DNA of 64,000 nt, from assembly GCA_029263125.1 (NCBI GenBank), contig JAJCYD010000034.1, forward strand, positions 50,469 through 114,468, read 5' to 3'. The notes beneath the pieces are model-generated. The model was given only the letters and a program-made list of their open reading frames with translations, ran no database searches and was not told the DNA's origin. A program made the translations under genes and the position numbers. This DNA comes from Solirubrobacteraceae bacterium. GTDB lineage: Bacteria > Actinomycetota > Thermoleophilia > Solirubrobacterales > Solirubrobacteraceae. Shown piece by piece: positions 55,411 through 63,099 of the stretch; the stretch's first letter is position 1, and every line of letters begins with the position of its first letter.

Positions 55411-55418
55411 GTGCGGCG

Positions 55419-56570
55419 GTGGAGCAGATTCCGTTCAATCGTCCGCAGCTCGTCGGAACCGAGCACCGCTACATCGACGAGGCGCTCGCCAGCGGACGGA
55501 TCTCAGGCAACGGCAGCTTCTCGATGCGATGCGCCGAGCGACTGGTCCAGCGCATAGGCTCTCACGCCGCCCTGATCACACCGTCGTGCACCGCCGCGCT
55601 GGAGATGACCGCGATCCTCGCCGACCTACAGCCGGGCGACGAGGTGATCGTGCCGTCGTTCACCTTCGTGTCGACGGCCAACGCCTTCGCGATGCGCGGG
55701 GCTGTGCCGGTGTTCGTGGATATCCGAGACGACACGCTGAACATCGACGTGCGTGCCGTAGAGCAGGCGATCACGGAGCGCACCCGAGCCATCGTCGTGG
55801 TCCACTACGGCGGCGTCGCGTGCGACATGGAGCCTATCCTCGCGCTGAGCCGCCTCCACAACCTGATCGTGATCGAGGATGCCGCTCACGCGCTTCCCGC
55901 GTCGCTGCACGACCGTCCGCTGGGCTCGTTCGGCGACATGGCCACGCTCAGCTTCCACGAGACCAAGAACATCCAATGCGGCGAGGGCGGGGCGTTGCTC
56001 ATCAACGACCCCGCCCTCGTCGAACGCGCCGAGATCGTGCAGGAGAAGGGGACCAACCGATCGCGCTTCTTCCGTGGGGAGGTCGACAAGTACACCTGGG
56101 AGGACCTTGGCTCGTCGTATCTGCTGAGCGACGTGAGCGCTGCCTTCCTATGGGGCCAACTCGAGCAAATCGATGTCACGACCGCCAATCGCCGAGCCGT
56201 GTGGAACCGCTACCACCAGGGGCTTGTCGATCTCGAGCGACTGGGCCTGGTGCATCGCCCGACCATCCCTGATGGCCACCAGCACAGCGGTCATTTGTAC
56301 TATCTCTTGCTGCCGACCGAGGACGCGCGCAACCGGCTCATCGCAGACCTGCGCGCTATGGGAATACTCGCTGTGTTTCACTACCTACCACTCAACAGCT
56401 CGCCCGGCGGTAGACGATTCGGGCGCACTTCGGGCACGCAGGTTGTGTGCGAGTCCGTGAGCGCACGACTCGTACGCCTCCCGTTGTGGAACGGAATGGG
56501 TCAAGCCCGCACCGAACGGGTCCTCGCGGCCATACACATGGCGCTGCACACCTCCTACTTGACAGCCTGA
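55419..56570 (+). CDS. wecE: dTDP-4-amino-4,6-dideoxygalactose transaminase (WecE/RffA)
   Basis: A 383-residue PLP aminotransferase. IPFNRPQLVGTEHRYIDEAL and ISGNGSFSMRC are the hallmark start of WecE. VIVPSFTFVSTANAFAMRG, IEDAAHALPAS and LSFHETKNIQCGEGGALLIN (PLP lysine 183) are almost diagnostic, and EDLGSSYLLSDVSAAFLWGQ follows. It aminates dTDP-4-keto-6-deoxyglucose. The dTDP-glucose synthase and dehydratase are not in the window. GTG 55419 is chosen for its fit to the family N-terminus. Confidence 0.95.
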   Translation: MEQIPFNRPQLVGTEHRYIDEALASGRISGNGSFSMRCAERLVQRIGSHAALITPSCTAALEMTAILADLQPGDEVIVPSFTFVSTANAFAMRGAVPVFVDIRDDTLNIDVRAVEQAITERTRAIVVVHYGGVACDMEPILALSRLHNLIVIEDAAHALPASLHDRPLGSFGDMATLSFHETKNIQCGEGGALLINDPALVERAEIVQEKGTNRSRFFRGEVDKYTWEDLGSSYLLSDVSAAFLWGQLEQIDVTTANRRAVWNRYHQGLVDLERLGLVHRPTIPDGHQHSGHLYYLLLPTEDARNRLIADLRAMGILAVFHYLPLNSSPGGRRFGRTSGTQVVCESVSARLVRLPLWNGMGQARTERVLAAIHMALHTSYLTA

Positions 56571-56572
56571 CG

Positions 56573-56986
56573 TTGGCGGTACTGCGCATCGTCAAGCACG
56601 CAGGCCCCGCGCTACGCTTTCTCGTCTCCGGTGGAGTAGTGGCAGGCGTCGCCGTCTCGATCACCGTAGGCTTGAGCCAAGCGGGCGTTACATTCCAACT
56701 TGCATTTCTGGTGAGCTATGTCACCGGTATCAGCGTCCATTTTCTGCTGCACCGCTATTTTACGTTCGCCGGAGACGGCGACTTCGGACTACGAGCCGGA
56801 CAGCAGGCGCGGCGCTTCGCGGTCGTTGTAATCGCTCAGTATCTGCTCATAGCCGGTTCGGTCATGGCCATCACTGCGTTGTATGACGTTGCTGCCCTGA
56901 TCGTGTACGGCGCTGTCGTCGCGTGCGTCGCGATTGGCAACTTCCTCCTGCTCAGCGGGCGGGTGTTTCACCGCAACAGCGGTTAA
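56573..56986 (+). CDS. GtrA family membrane protein
   Basis: A 137-residue four-helix protein of the GtrA family, whose members flip or hold polyprenyl-phosphate sugars for GT-C enzymes. FLVSGGVVAGVAVSITVGLS is helix 1, LAFLVSYVTGISVHFLLHRY with FTFAG is the conserved helix 2 end, and AIGNFLLLSGRVFHR the C-terminal helix. The TTG at 56573 starts two bases after wecE. The gene is visibly less GC-rich than its neighbours. A decayed copy of its 3' end lies at about 59,219-59,323. Confidence 0.85.
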   Translation: MAVLRIVKHAGPALRFLVSGGVVAGVAVSITVGLSQAGVTFQLAFLVSYVTGISVHFLLHRYFTFAGDGDFGLRAGQQARRFAVVVIAQYLLIAGSVMAITALYDVAALIVYGAVVACVAIGNFLLLSGRVFHRNSG

Positions 56987-57002
56987 CGAGCATTCCGAAT
57001 GG

Positions 57003-57036
57003 TATATCGCGCGCCCGATGCGGTGGGGTCGATATA
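57003..57036. repeat. Inverted repeat TATATCG / CGATATA in an AT-rich patch
   Basis: Arms at 57003-57009 and 57030-57036 with a 20-base spacer, in the 150 bases between gtrA and the methyltransferase gene. A second small palindrome, TAGCGTGGCGCTA (57113-57125), overlaps the next -10 element. Possible operators. Confidence 0.35.
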
Positions 57037-57123
57037 GCCGTGCGGTTTGGGCCAGCGCCCCTCCGATGCGCGTTGCGCGCGGTCGGCGATACCGCGAGAG
57101 CGACGGACGACCTAGCGTGGCGC

Positions 57124-57129
57124 TACGTT
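57124..57129 (+). promoter_or_regulatory. Candidate leaderless -10 element for the methyltransferase gene at 57137
   Basis: TACGTT ends seven bases before the ATG at 57137. Confidence 0.45.
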
Positions 57130-57136
57130 GCTCATT

Positions 57137-57856
57137 ATGATCCGCGCGAACGTGTCCGTGCCACGCCAACCTCCGGTATCGGCGGCGCTGCTGGACTTCA
57201 CCGCGCAAGCGCCGTGGGAGCGCGGGCCGATCCTCAGGTTCATCTCCGAAGCTGCGGGCACGATCCCCCAACATGCGCGCGTCCTCGATGTGGGCGCGGG
57301 CGACGCGCCCTACTCTGAGCTGTTTGCGCATACCGACTACGTGACGCTGGACTGGGAGAACTCACCGCACCTTGGCGCACGCACTGCCGCCGCGCGCGCT
57401 TCGGCCGACGCGATGCCGCTGGCTGACGCGAGCTTCGATGTCGTCGTGCTGACACAGGTGCTGGAGCACGTGCGCCGGCCAGCGGCGGTGCTGGCCGAGA
57501 TCGCCCGCGTGCTGCGTCCCGGCGGGCGACTGCTTGCGACGGTGCCGTTCGTGTGGGAGCTGCACGAGGAGCCGCACGACTACTGGCGCTTCACGCACCA
57601 CGCGCTGGCTGCGCTGCTCGAAGATGCGGAGCTCGAGACGGTCGCGATCACCCCTCGCAGCGATTCGCTGACCGCGCTCGCGCAGATCATCACGAACGTC
57701 GCGTGGTCTCTGCGCAGCGACGGCGCCGATGAGCGCACCACGGAGGCCGCCGACGTCCTGCGCGCCCTCGCCAAGCAGGTCGCAAGGCTCGCGCCGCTTG
57801 ACGTGAGCAGCGTGCTGCCGCTGGGCTATACCATCGAGGCGCGTCGCCCGGGGTAG
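57137..57856 (+). CDS. Class I SAM-dependent methyltransferase
   Basis: A 239-residue Methyltransf_11-type protein. VLDVGAGDAPYSELF is the SAM loop, DYVTLDWENSPHLG carries the acidic ribose ligand, FDVVVLTQVLEHVRRPAAVL and ARVLRPGGRLLATVPFVWEL are motifs II and III, and HEEPHDYWRFTHHALAALLE is common in glycan-cluster methyltransferases. It may methylate a sugar or a polymer end. Downstream lies the duplicated leader sequence of the chimeric methyltransferase gene. Confidence 0.88.
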   Translation: MIRANVSVPRQPPVSAALLDFTAQAPWERGPILRFISEAAGTIPQHARVLDVGAGDAPYSELFAHTDYVTLDWENSPHLGARTAAARASADAMPLADASFDVVVLTQVLEHVRRPAAVLAEIARVLRPGGRLLATVPFVWELHEEPHDYWRFTHHALAALLEDAELETVAITPRSDSLTALAQIITNVAWSLRSDGADERTTEAADVLRALAKQVARLAPLDVSSVLPLGYTIEARRPG

Positions 57857-57871
57857 GAAACGCAGGCACTC

Positions 57872-57980
57872 CGCCGGGCCGTTATCGTCGCCGCCCCGGT
57901 GAGCCGTGACGACCGCGGACCGATTCCTGTATCTCGCGCCGTGGGTGGATCTCGGCGGATCCGACAAGGCGGCGATCGAT
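57872..57980 (+). repeat. Leader repeat, copy A (promoter plus glycosyltransferase start)
   Basis: About 107 bases that match 59,350-59,457 nearly base for base, including TATCGT (57883-57888), GTGAGCCGTGACGACCGC and the codons for YLAPWVDLGGSDKA. Copy A has one extra base before the GTG and one more base after GACGACCGC, which puts the ancestral GTG (57899) out of frame. Confidence 0.85.
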
Positions 57981-59075
57981 CTGCACGTGTGGAGGCAGTG
58001 GCTATACGCGGAGATCGACGCGCTGCGCGGCGAGATCGACAGCCTGCGGCGCGCGCATGCACCCCGCGTGCGACAGACTGATGCCGTGGCGCGCCCGCAC
58101 ACCGTCGTAAGCCGTCTGCGGCAGATCGCCGGGCGGATCGCCGAGCAGTCGCGAGCCATGCCCGCAGCACCCTCCGCGCGGGTGGCGGATCCCGGCGCCC
58201 CCGCCCGCCCCGCCGATGAGGCCGAGCCCGACATGCCGCCCGTGCGCTTCCCGCCCGGCCACTACTACTCCGCAATGTACGACGCGCACGAGCTCGTACG
58301 CGAGCCAGCGCGCTCGCGCATCTGGCCGCCAAGGCCCTACGAGCATCCCGGGATCGACTGGAATGCCGACGGACAGCGCAGCTTCATGCGCGACGTCCTC
58401 GCAGGCCAGCAACGCCTCGCGCTGCGCGCGGATGGTGACCCGGAGGACAGCGTCTACTACGCCGCCAACGGCCAGTACCCGCCGCTGGATGCGTGGATCC
58501 TCGAAGGCGTGTTGCGGCACCTGCGGCCCGCGAGGATGATCGAGGTGGGCTCCGGGTTCTCGTCGCTGATCACGGCGCAGGTCAATCGCGAGCACTTTGA
58601 TGGCGAGATGCAGTTCACGTGCATCGAGCCCCATCCGCGCGGCTTCCTGCAGCGCGGGGTCGACGGCATCACCGAGCTCGTGGCCGAGAAGGTCGAGGAC
58701 GTGGAGCTCGCTCGCTTCGAGGCGCTGGAGGCGGGCGACGTGCTCTTCATCGACACGTCGCACGTCGTGCGCACGGGCGGCGACGTCGTCTGGCTCTATG
58801 GGCGCGTGCTCCCGCGGCTGCGCTTGGGCGTGCACGTGCACATCCACGATGTCTTCCTGCCCGGCGACTACCCCGAGCAGTGGGTTCGCGAGGGCTGGGG
58901 ATGGAACGAGAACTACCTCGTCGAGGCGTTCCTGCAGTTCAACAGCGGCTACGAGATCGTGCTCGCGGCACAATGGGCGCGCCTCAACGCGCGCGAGGAG
59001 ATCGACATCGCCTTTCCGCGGTACGCGCAGATCGCGGAGCAGGGCGGCGGAGCGCTGTGGCTTCGCCGGACGTGA
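57906..59075 (+). CDS. Class I SAM-dependent methyltransferase with a glycosyltransferase-derived N-terminus
   Basis: A 389-residue protein from GTG 57906. Residues 1-24 (TTADRFLYLAPWVDLGG, SDKAAID) are homologous to the start of the large glycosyltransferase at 59,377, not to methyltransferases. A helical segment (WLYAEIDALRGEIDSLRRAH) and a Pro/Ala linker follow. From about residue 120 comes a Methyltransf_24-like domain: AMYDAHELVREPARSRIWPP, RMIEVGSGFSSLITAQV (SAM site), CIEPHPRGFLQRGV, GDVLFIDTSHVVRTGGDV and HVHIHDVFLPGDYP. The catalytic domain looks intact, so the N-terminal chimera may be tolerated. The true start may instead be an ATG or GTG within the helical segment. Confidence 0.85.
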   Translation: MTTADRFLYLAPWVDLGGSDKAAIDLHVWRQWLYAEIDALRGEIDSLRRAHAPRVRQTDAVARPHTVVSRLRQIAGRIAEQSRAMPAAPSARVADPGAPARPADEAEPDMPPVRFPPGHYYSAMYDAHELVREPARSRIWPPRPYEHPGIDWNADGQRSFMRDVLAGQQRLALRADGDPEDSVYYAANGQYPPLDAWILEGVLRHLRPARMIEVGSGFSSLITAQVNREHFDGEMQFTCIEPHPRGFLQRGVDGITELVAEKVEDVELARFEALEAGDVLFIDTSHVVRTGGDVVWLYGRVLPRLRLGVHVHIHDVFLPGDYPEQWVREGWGWNENYLVEAFLQFNSGYEIVLAAQWARLNAREEIDIAFPRYAQIAEQGGGALWLRRT

Positions 59076-59079
59076 GGGT

Positions 59080-59205
59080 GGGGCGCCCCAGCACTCGCTG
59101 GTCATCGGCGCGGCCTTGATCGGCAGGCACATCGTCCGGTGCCTGCGGGCAGAGGCGGCACATGTGCGTGTCCTGACACGCTCGCCGCTGGAGGGCGAGC
59201 ACAGC
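59080..59205 (+). pseudogene. 5' fragment of a sugar epimerase gene (decayed paralogue of the gene at 50886)
   Basis: Reads GAPQHSLVIGAALIGRHIVR and HVRVLTRSPLEGEHS, matching SAPQRSLVIGAGFIGTHLAR and GVRVLTRSPLAGERR at the start of the 50,886 epimerase. There is no start codon at the matching position (GGT GGG instead of GTG), and similarity stops after about forty codons, where it runs into a gtrA-like piece. Confidence 0.8.
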
Positions 59206-59218
59206 GGTCGCGCTGATC

Positions 59219-59323
59219 GCGTGGCTGAACGACGTCGCGCCGCTGGCGTCTACCTTGCGGTCATCGCGTGATCGCCATCGCAGACTTCCTGCTGCTCAGC
59301 AAGCGCGTCATTCATCGCGAGCG
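59219..59323 (+). pseudogene. 3' fragment of a gtrA gene (decayed)
   Basis: GVYLAVIA in one frame and VIAIADFLLLSKRVIHR in the next match VYGAVVA and CVAIGNFLLLSGRVFHR of the GtrA protein encoded at 56,573; a frameshift separates the two parts. With the epimerase piece before it, this shows a deletion that joined the ends of a duplicated cassette. Confidence 0.75.
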
Positions 59324-59349
59324 CCCGGACCCGTTGCCATGCGCGGTGC

Positions 59350-59457
59350 GCGCCCGGTCGTTATCGTCGCCGCCCCGTGAGCCGTGACGACCGCATACCA
59401 ATCTTGTACCTCGCGCCGTGGGTGGATCTCGGCGGATCCGACAAGGCGACGATCGAC
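59350..59457 (+). repeat. Leader repeat, copy B (intact promoter and start of the large glycosyltransferase)
   Basis: Second copy of the leader sequence found at 57,872-57,980. Here TATCGT (59362-59367) lies nine bases before the GTG at 59377 and the reading frame is open. Confidence 0.85.
59362..59367 (+). promoter_or_regulatory. Candidate leaderless -10 element for the large glycosyltransferase gene
   Basis: TATCGT ends nine bases before the GTG at 59377; the same hexamer is in copy A, where it lies ten bases before an out-of-frame GTG. Confidence 0.45.
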
Positions 59458-62400
59458 TGGTTTCGCTGGCTGGATCGTGAGCGCTTCGCGCCTGCACTGA
59501 TCACGACCCAGCCATCGCTCAACCGTTGGCTCGACGAGCTACGACCGTACGCGACGGAAGTCTGGTCGCTGCCGGACCTTATGCCCGCCGATCGCTTCCC
59601 GCGCTTCATCTTCGAGTTCATCGCTTCGCGCACGATCGAGCTCGTGCACATCATGAACTCGAAGATCGCATTCGACCTGCTGCCCGACATCACGAGCATG
59701 CATGCGCGCCCGGCGACGGTCGTCCAGCTGCATGTCGAGGAGGAGGACCGCTCGGGCTACGTGCGCTACGTGACGACACGCTACGGCAATCTCGTCGATG
59801 CGTTCTCGGTCAGCGGCCACCACCTGTCGGAAGCGATGGCCGAGTACCACGTGCCGGCGGCCAAGCGGCATGTCATCCACACCGGCGTCGATGCCCGCCG
59901 CGAGTTCAACCGCGACCTCATCTCGCCAGAACCCCTCCCCGAGGGACGCTTCGATGTCCTCTACGTGGCGCGACTGGTCGCACAGAAGGATCCGCAGCTC
60001 ATGCTCGAGGTGGCGGCCGGCCTCGCCGAACAGCACCCGCGGGCGCTCGTGCACGTCATCGGCGACGGACCGCTCGGAGAGGAGTTGAAGGGGCAGGTCC
60101 GCTCACGCGGCCTCACCGATCACGTCTGCTTCCACGGATCCAAGACGGACCTCAAGCCGTGGTACGCCGCATGCGACGCGTTGCTGATGACCAGCACATT
60201 CGAGGGGATTCCCTGCACGGTGTTCGAGGCGATGTCGATGCAACTGCCGGTCGTCGCGCCGGCACTGCCTGGCATCGCCGAGCTCGTCGTCGGCAGCGGC
60301 GGGGCTCTCATCGACCCGCGCGACGACGCCGGCGCGTATGTGCAGGCGCTCTGCAAGCTGGCGGGCGACGAGTCCCACCGGCGCATCGCCGGTGAACGCG
60401 CCCGCGAGCACGTCAGCACCCTGTTCGGCGTCGACAGCATGGCGGATGCGCACAAGGCCCTCTATGACGTGCTGCTGCGGGATCGCGCAGCACGGATCGC
60501 CCGCGCCGAGGCGAAGGCTACGGCTACGGCTACGGCTACGGCGCACCCTGCACCGAAGGCCAACACCGATGCGGGCGGCGAGGGCACGGGCGGGCCGGCG
60601 CCCGGGGAGCGCATCGCCCTGCGCGACCGCCCGAGCCGCGGGCAGCCGCCGGTCTCGATCATCGTGCCGTGCTTCAACCACGGGGTGTTCCTGCCCGACT
60701 GCCTGCAAGCGATCCGCGAGCAGGACTATCCCGCGCTGGAGGTCGTCGTCATCGATGACGCGTCGACCGACCCCGAGACGACGTCCGTGATGGATCACCT
60801 TGAGCATGAGGGCTGGGCGCGTGTCATCCGTCAGCCCGAGAACCGCGGCCCGAGCGCCGCCCGCAATGCCGCGCTGGACATCGTCACCGGCCGCTATGTC
60901 CTGCCGGTCGACTCCGACAATCTGCTGCTGTCCGGAGCCGTCGCGCGCCTCGTCGCGCAGCTTCAGAGTGCCGGCGAGACGATCGGCTTCATCTATCCCA
61001 ACCCGCAATACTTCGGCAACCGCAACGACTACTTCGAGGCGCCCGACTACAACCTCCATGCGCTGCTGGGAGGTAACTATTGCGACACATGCTCGCTCTT
61101 CGATCGCGCCGTCTTCGACGCTGGGATCCGCTTCGCAGAGGACATCGAGCTCGGTCATGAGGACTGGGACCTCATGCTTCAGCTCGCCTCCCACGGCGTC
61201 CACGGCGAGCGCGCCCGCGGCAAGACGCTGCGCTACCGCAAGCATGGCTTCACCCGCTCGGACTCCGTCCAGTACGCGCAGGAGTCCTTCGATGAGACGA
61301 TCCCTGAACGCCACAACGCGCTCTTTTCCGACCGCACGATCAAACCACGCGACAGCCCAGGGCTGTCGGTCGTCCTACTCGACGAGCTCGACTCCGGCGC
61401 CACCATCGGACTCGTGGCCAAGCGCCTTCGCCAGCAGAGTCTCGACGATCTGGAGCTGATCGCCAGCTACGACGGCCGCTGGCCACTACCGGACGAGCCG
61501 CGCTGCATTCGCCGGGTGCCGCCGGGCGAGTGCGCCGGCGGCGCAGACATGCTGGCCGTCGGGATGGAGATGGCGCGAGCATCACGCGTGCTGGTCATCA
61601 CGCACGGCCTCGCCGAATTGCTCGCCGACAGCGCGATGCTCGAGAAGATCGCGCGGATGGCGGCCGCACTGGACACGCTCGACGCGATCGCCTTCGCCGA
61701 TGCGGGCGCCGACGCCAACCCACTGGCCCCGCTGGCCGCACCCGCCGAGCTTGTGCGCGAGCCCCACGCCGCCCTGCTGCAGCGCGCTCACGACGACGAC
61801 TGGCCAACGAGGTTCGCGGCCAAGAGCGGCGCGGAGATCGCCTCGCTGCTGAGCCCGCTGAGCGCCGCCCGCGACAACATCCACTGGTGCCACCTGCCCG
61901 CTGCTGCGAGAACCGCGGCAAGCAACGCCCCGTCGCGCTGGCTGCGGTACGCCCGCAAGCGGCCGACCGGCGCCGCCGCCCGCGATCTTCGAGCGCGCCA
62001 GCGCCGGGAGTGGGTGCGCATGCCGGGCGTGGAGGTGCCCGGCCCGCGCCGCTGGGAGGGCAACATCGCCTGGACGCCACCCGAGACGATCCCACTCGTC
62101 CGTCACGCCGACCCGCAGACCGGCTGGCGCCTGATCAGCAACTCGCCGGTCCCGCCGGCTGGGTACGCCGTGGAACGTGACCTGGGCGTCGTGCCACAGA
62201 ACAGCCCGCCGGGCACTGCGCGCCTGCAGTGTGATGGCGGCGAGTCCTATTACGTCGTCGATCGCATGACGCCGAGCAGCCCGGACCGAGACGTCGTCGA
62301 GCTCGGCCACGTCGAGCTCGCGCCGCTGCCGCTGCTGGTCGCGCTGTTGCACGCGACCCACCGCCCGACCGGCAGGCAGGTGCTGCTCAGCGGCGACGAC

Positions 62401-63099
62401 CCGCTGGCGGCCGAGTGCGAGATTCACGGCGGGCTCGGCTTCATCGAGGGATTCCCGATCTATCCACGCGGACCGCAGCGTTCGACCCACGGCGACTTCG
62501 GCCTGCGCGGCCTGCTGCGCACGATCGACCCCGGGCGCCGGCGACACGTGTATGCCACCGGCGCCACGCCACCGGGCTGCGAGCTCGTCGGCGAGCTCGG
62601 CGCGCTGCTGGGCACGGCCGAGGACAACGTGATCGCCCTGTGGCTGCCGCCGGGCGGGCTGGCTCATACGACCGGCTACCGCCCGCCGCAGCCGGCTCCA
62701 GCTCCCCGGCAGGTGGCACGCTGGGCGCTGGCGCCCGCCACGTGGCGCGATTTCGGCCATCGCCGCGGGCGCGCCCGCGCCGTCGTGCGACGGCTGGTCG
62801 ACACGCCGAAGCTGTTGTCCTCGGCGTCCAACGGCGCAGCGCCCGAGACAGACGAGCCCGCGGGCTATCTCTACGCCGAGGGCCGGCCCGGGCGGCTGCC
62901 GCTGTGGGCAGGGATCCACCCGGTCACCGGCGACCAGCTGCTCACCCGCGACGAATATGAGGCCAACGACATGGGCTACACCGACATCACCCTGCTGGGA
63001 TTCATGCGCGAGCGGGCACCCGTCACCGGAACGCTCGATCTGCGCAGGGCCGCAGTACCCTGGGCGTCGCGCTTCGGACAGCAGGTGCGCCAGCCATGA
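59377..63099 (+). CDS. Large multi-module glycosyltransferase (GT4 + GT2 + C-terminal repeat region)
   Basis: A 1240-residue protein. Module 1 (about 1-375) is GT4: ILYLAPWVDLGGSDKATIDW at the start, FDVLYVARLVAQKDPQLML, and STFEGIPCTVFEAMSMQLP as EX7E. A linker with four AT dipeptides (381-388) joins module 2 (about 420-650), a GT2: [35 protein letters not shown], and LPVDSDNLLLSG with Asp512 and Asp514. Residues 660-740 look like a third GT2 start without DxD (GLSVVLLDELDSGATIGLVA). The last about 340 residues hold three degenerate copies of a 40-residue motif (near 904, 984 and 1174). Adds at least two sugars; acceptor unknown. Confidence 0.88.
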   Translation: MSRDDRIPILYLAPWVDLGGSDKATIDWFRWLDRERFAPALITTQPSLNRWLDELRPYATEVWSLPDLMPADRFPRFIFEFIASRTIELVHIMNSKIAFDLLPDITSMHARPATVVQLHVEEEDRSGYVRYVTTRYGNLVDAFSVSGHHLSEAMAEYHVPAAKRHVIHTGVDARREFNRDLISPEPLPEGRFDVLYVARLVAQKDPQLMLEVAAGLAEQHPRALVHVIGDGPLGEELKGQVRSRGLTDHVCFHGSKTDLKPWYAACDALLMTSTFEGIPCTVFEAMSMQLPVVAPALPGIAELVVGSGGALIDPRDDAGAYVQALCKLAGDESHRRIAGERAREHVSTLFGVDSMADAHKALYDVLLRDRAARIARAEAKATATATATAHPAPKANTDAGGEGTGGPAPGERIALRDRPSRGQPPVSIIVPCFNHGVFLPDCLQAIREQDYPALEVVVIDDASTDPETTSVMDHLEHEGWARVIRQPENRGPSAARNAALDIVTGRYVLPVDSDNLLLSGAVARLVAQLQSAGETIGFIYPNPQYFGNRNDYFEAPDYNLHALLGGNYCDTCSLFDRAVFDAGIRFAEDIELGHEDWDLMLQLASHGVHGERARGKTLRYRKHGFTRSDSVQYAQESFDETIPERHNALFSDRTIKPRDSPGLSVVLLDELDSGATIGLVAKRLRQQSLDDLELIASYDGRWPLPDEPRCIRRVPPGECAGGADMLAVGMEMARASRVLVITHGLAELLADSAMLEKIARMAAALDTLDAIAFADAGADANPLAPLAAPAELVREPHAALLQRAHDDDWPTRFAAKSGAEIASLLSPLSAARDNIHWCHLPAAARTAASNAPSRWLRYARKRPTGAAARDLRARQRREWVRMPGVEVPGPRRWEGNIAWTPPETIPLVRHADPQTGWRLISNSPVPPAGYAVERDLGVVPQNSPPGTARLQCDGGESYYVVDRMTPSSPDRDVVELGHVELAPLPLLVALLHATHRPTGRQVLLSGDDPLAAECEIHGGLGFIEGFPIYPRGPQRSTHGDFGLRGLLRTIDPGRRRHVYATGATPPGCELVGELGALLGTAEDNVIALWLPPGGLAHTTGYRPPQPAPAPRQVARWALAPATWRDFGHRRGRARAVVRRLVDTPKLLSSASNGAAPETDEPAGYLYAEGRPGRLPLWAGIHPVTGDQLLTRDEYEANDMGYTDITLLGFMRERAPVTGTLDLRRAAVPWASRFGQQVRQP
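60517..60540 (+). repeat. In-frame (GCTACG)4 hexanucleotide repeat
   Basis: Four tandem GCTACG units encode an Ala-Thr linker between the GT4 and GT2 modules of the large glycosyltransferase. Slippage here would change linker length by two residues per unit without breaking the frame. Confidence 0.9.

Noticed and set aside
57899..58081. Protein starting at GTG 57899
   Set aside because: This is the ancestral start of the leader repeat, but two insertions shift its frame into Arg-rich shadow sequence that stops after about 60 codons.
60517..60540. CRISPR-like short repeats
   Set aside because: Only a hexanucleotide run without spacers. No CRISPR array or cas gene was seen anywhere in the window.
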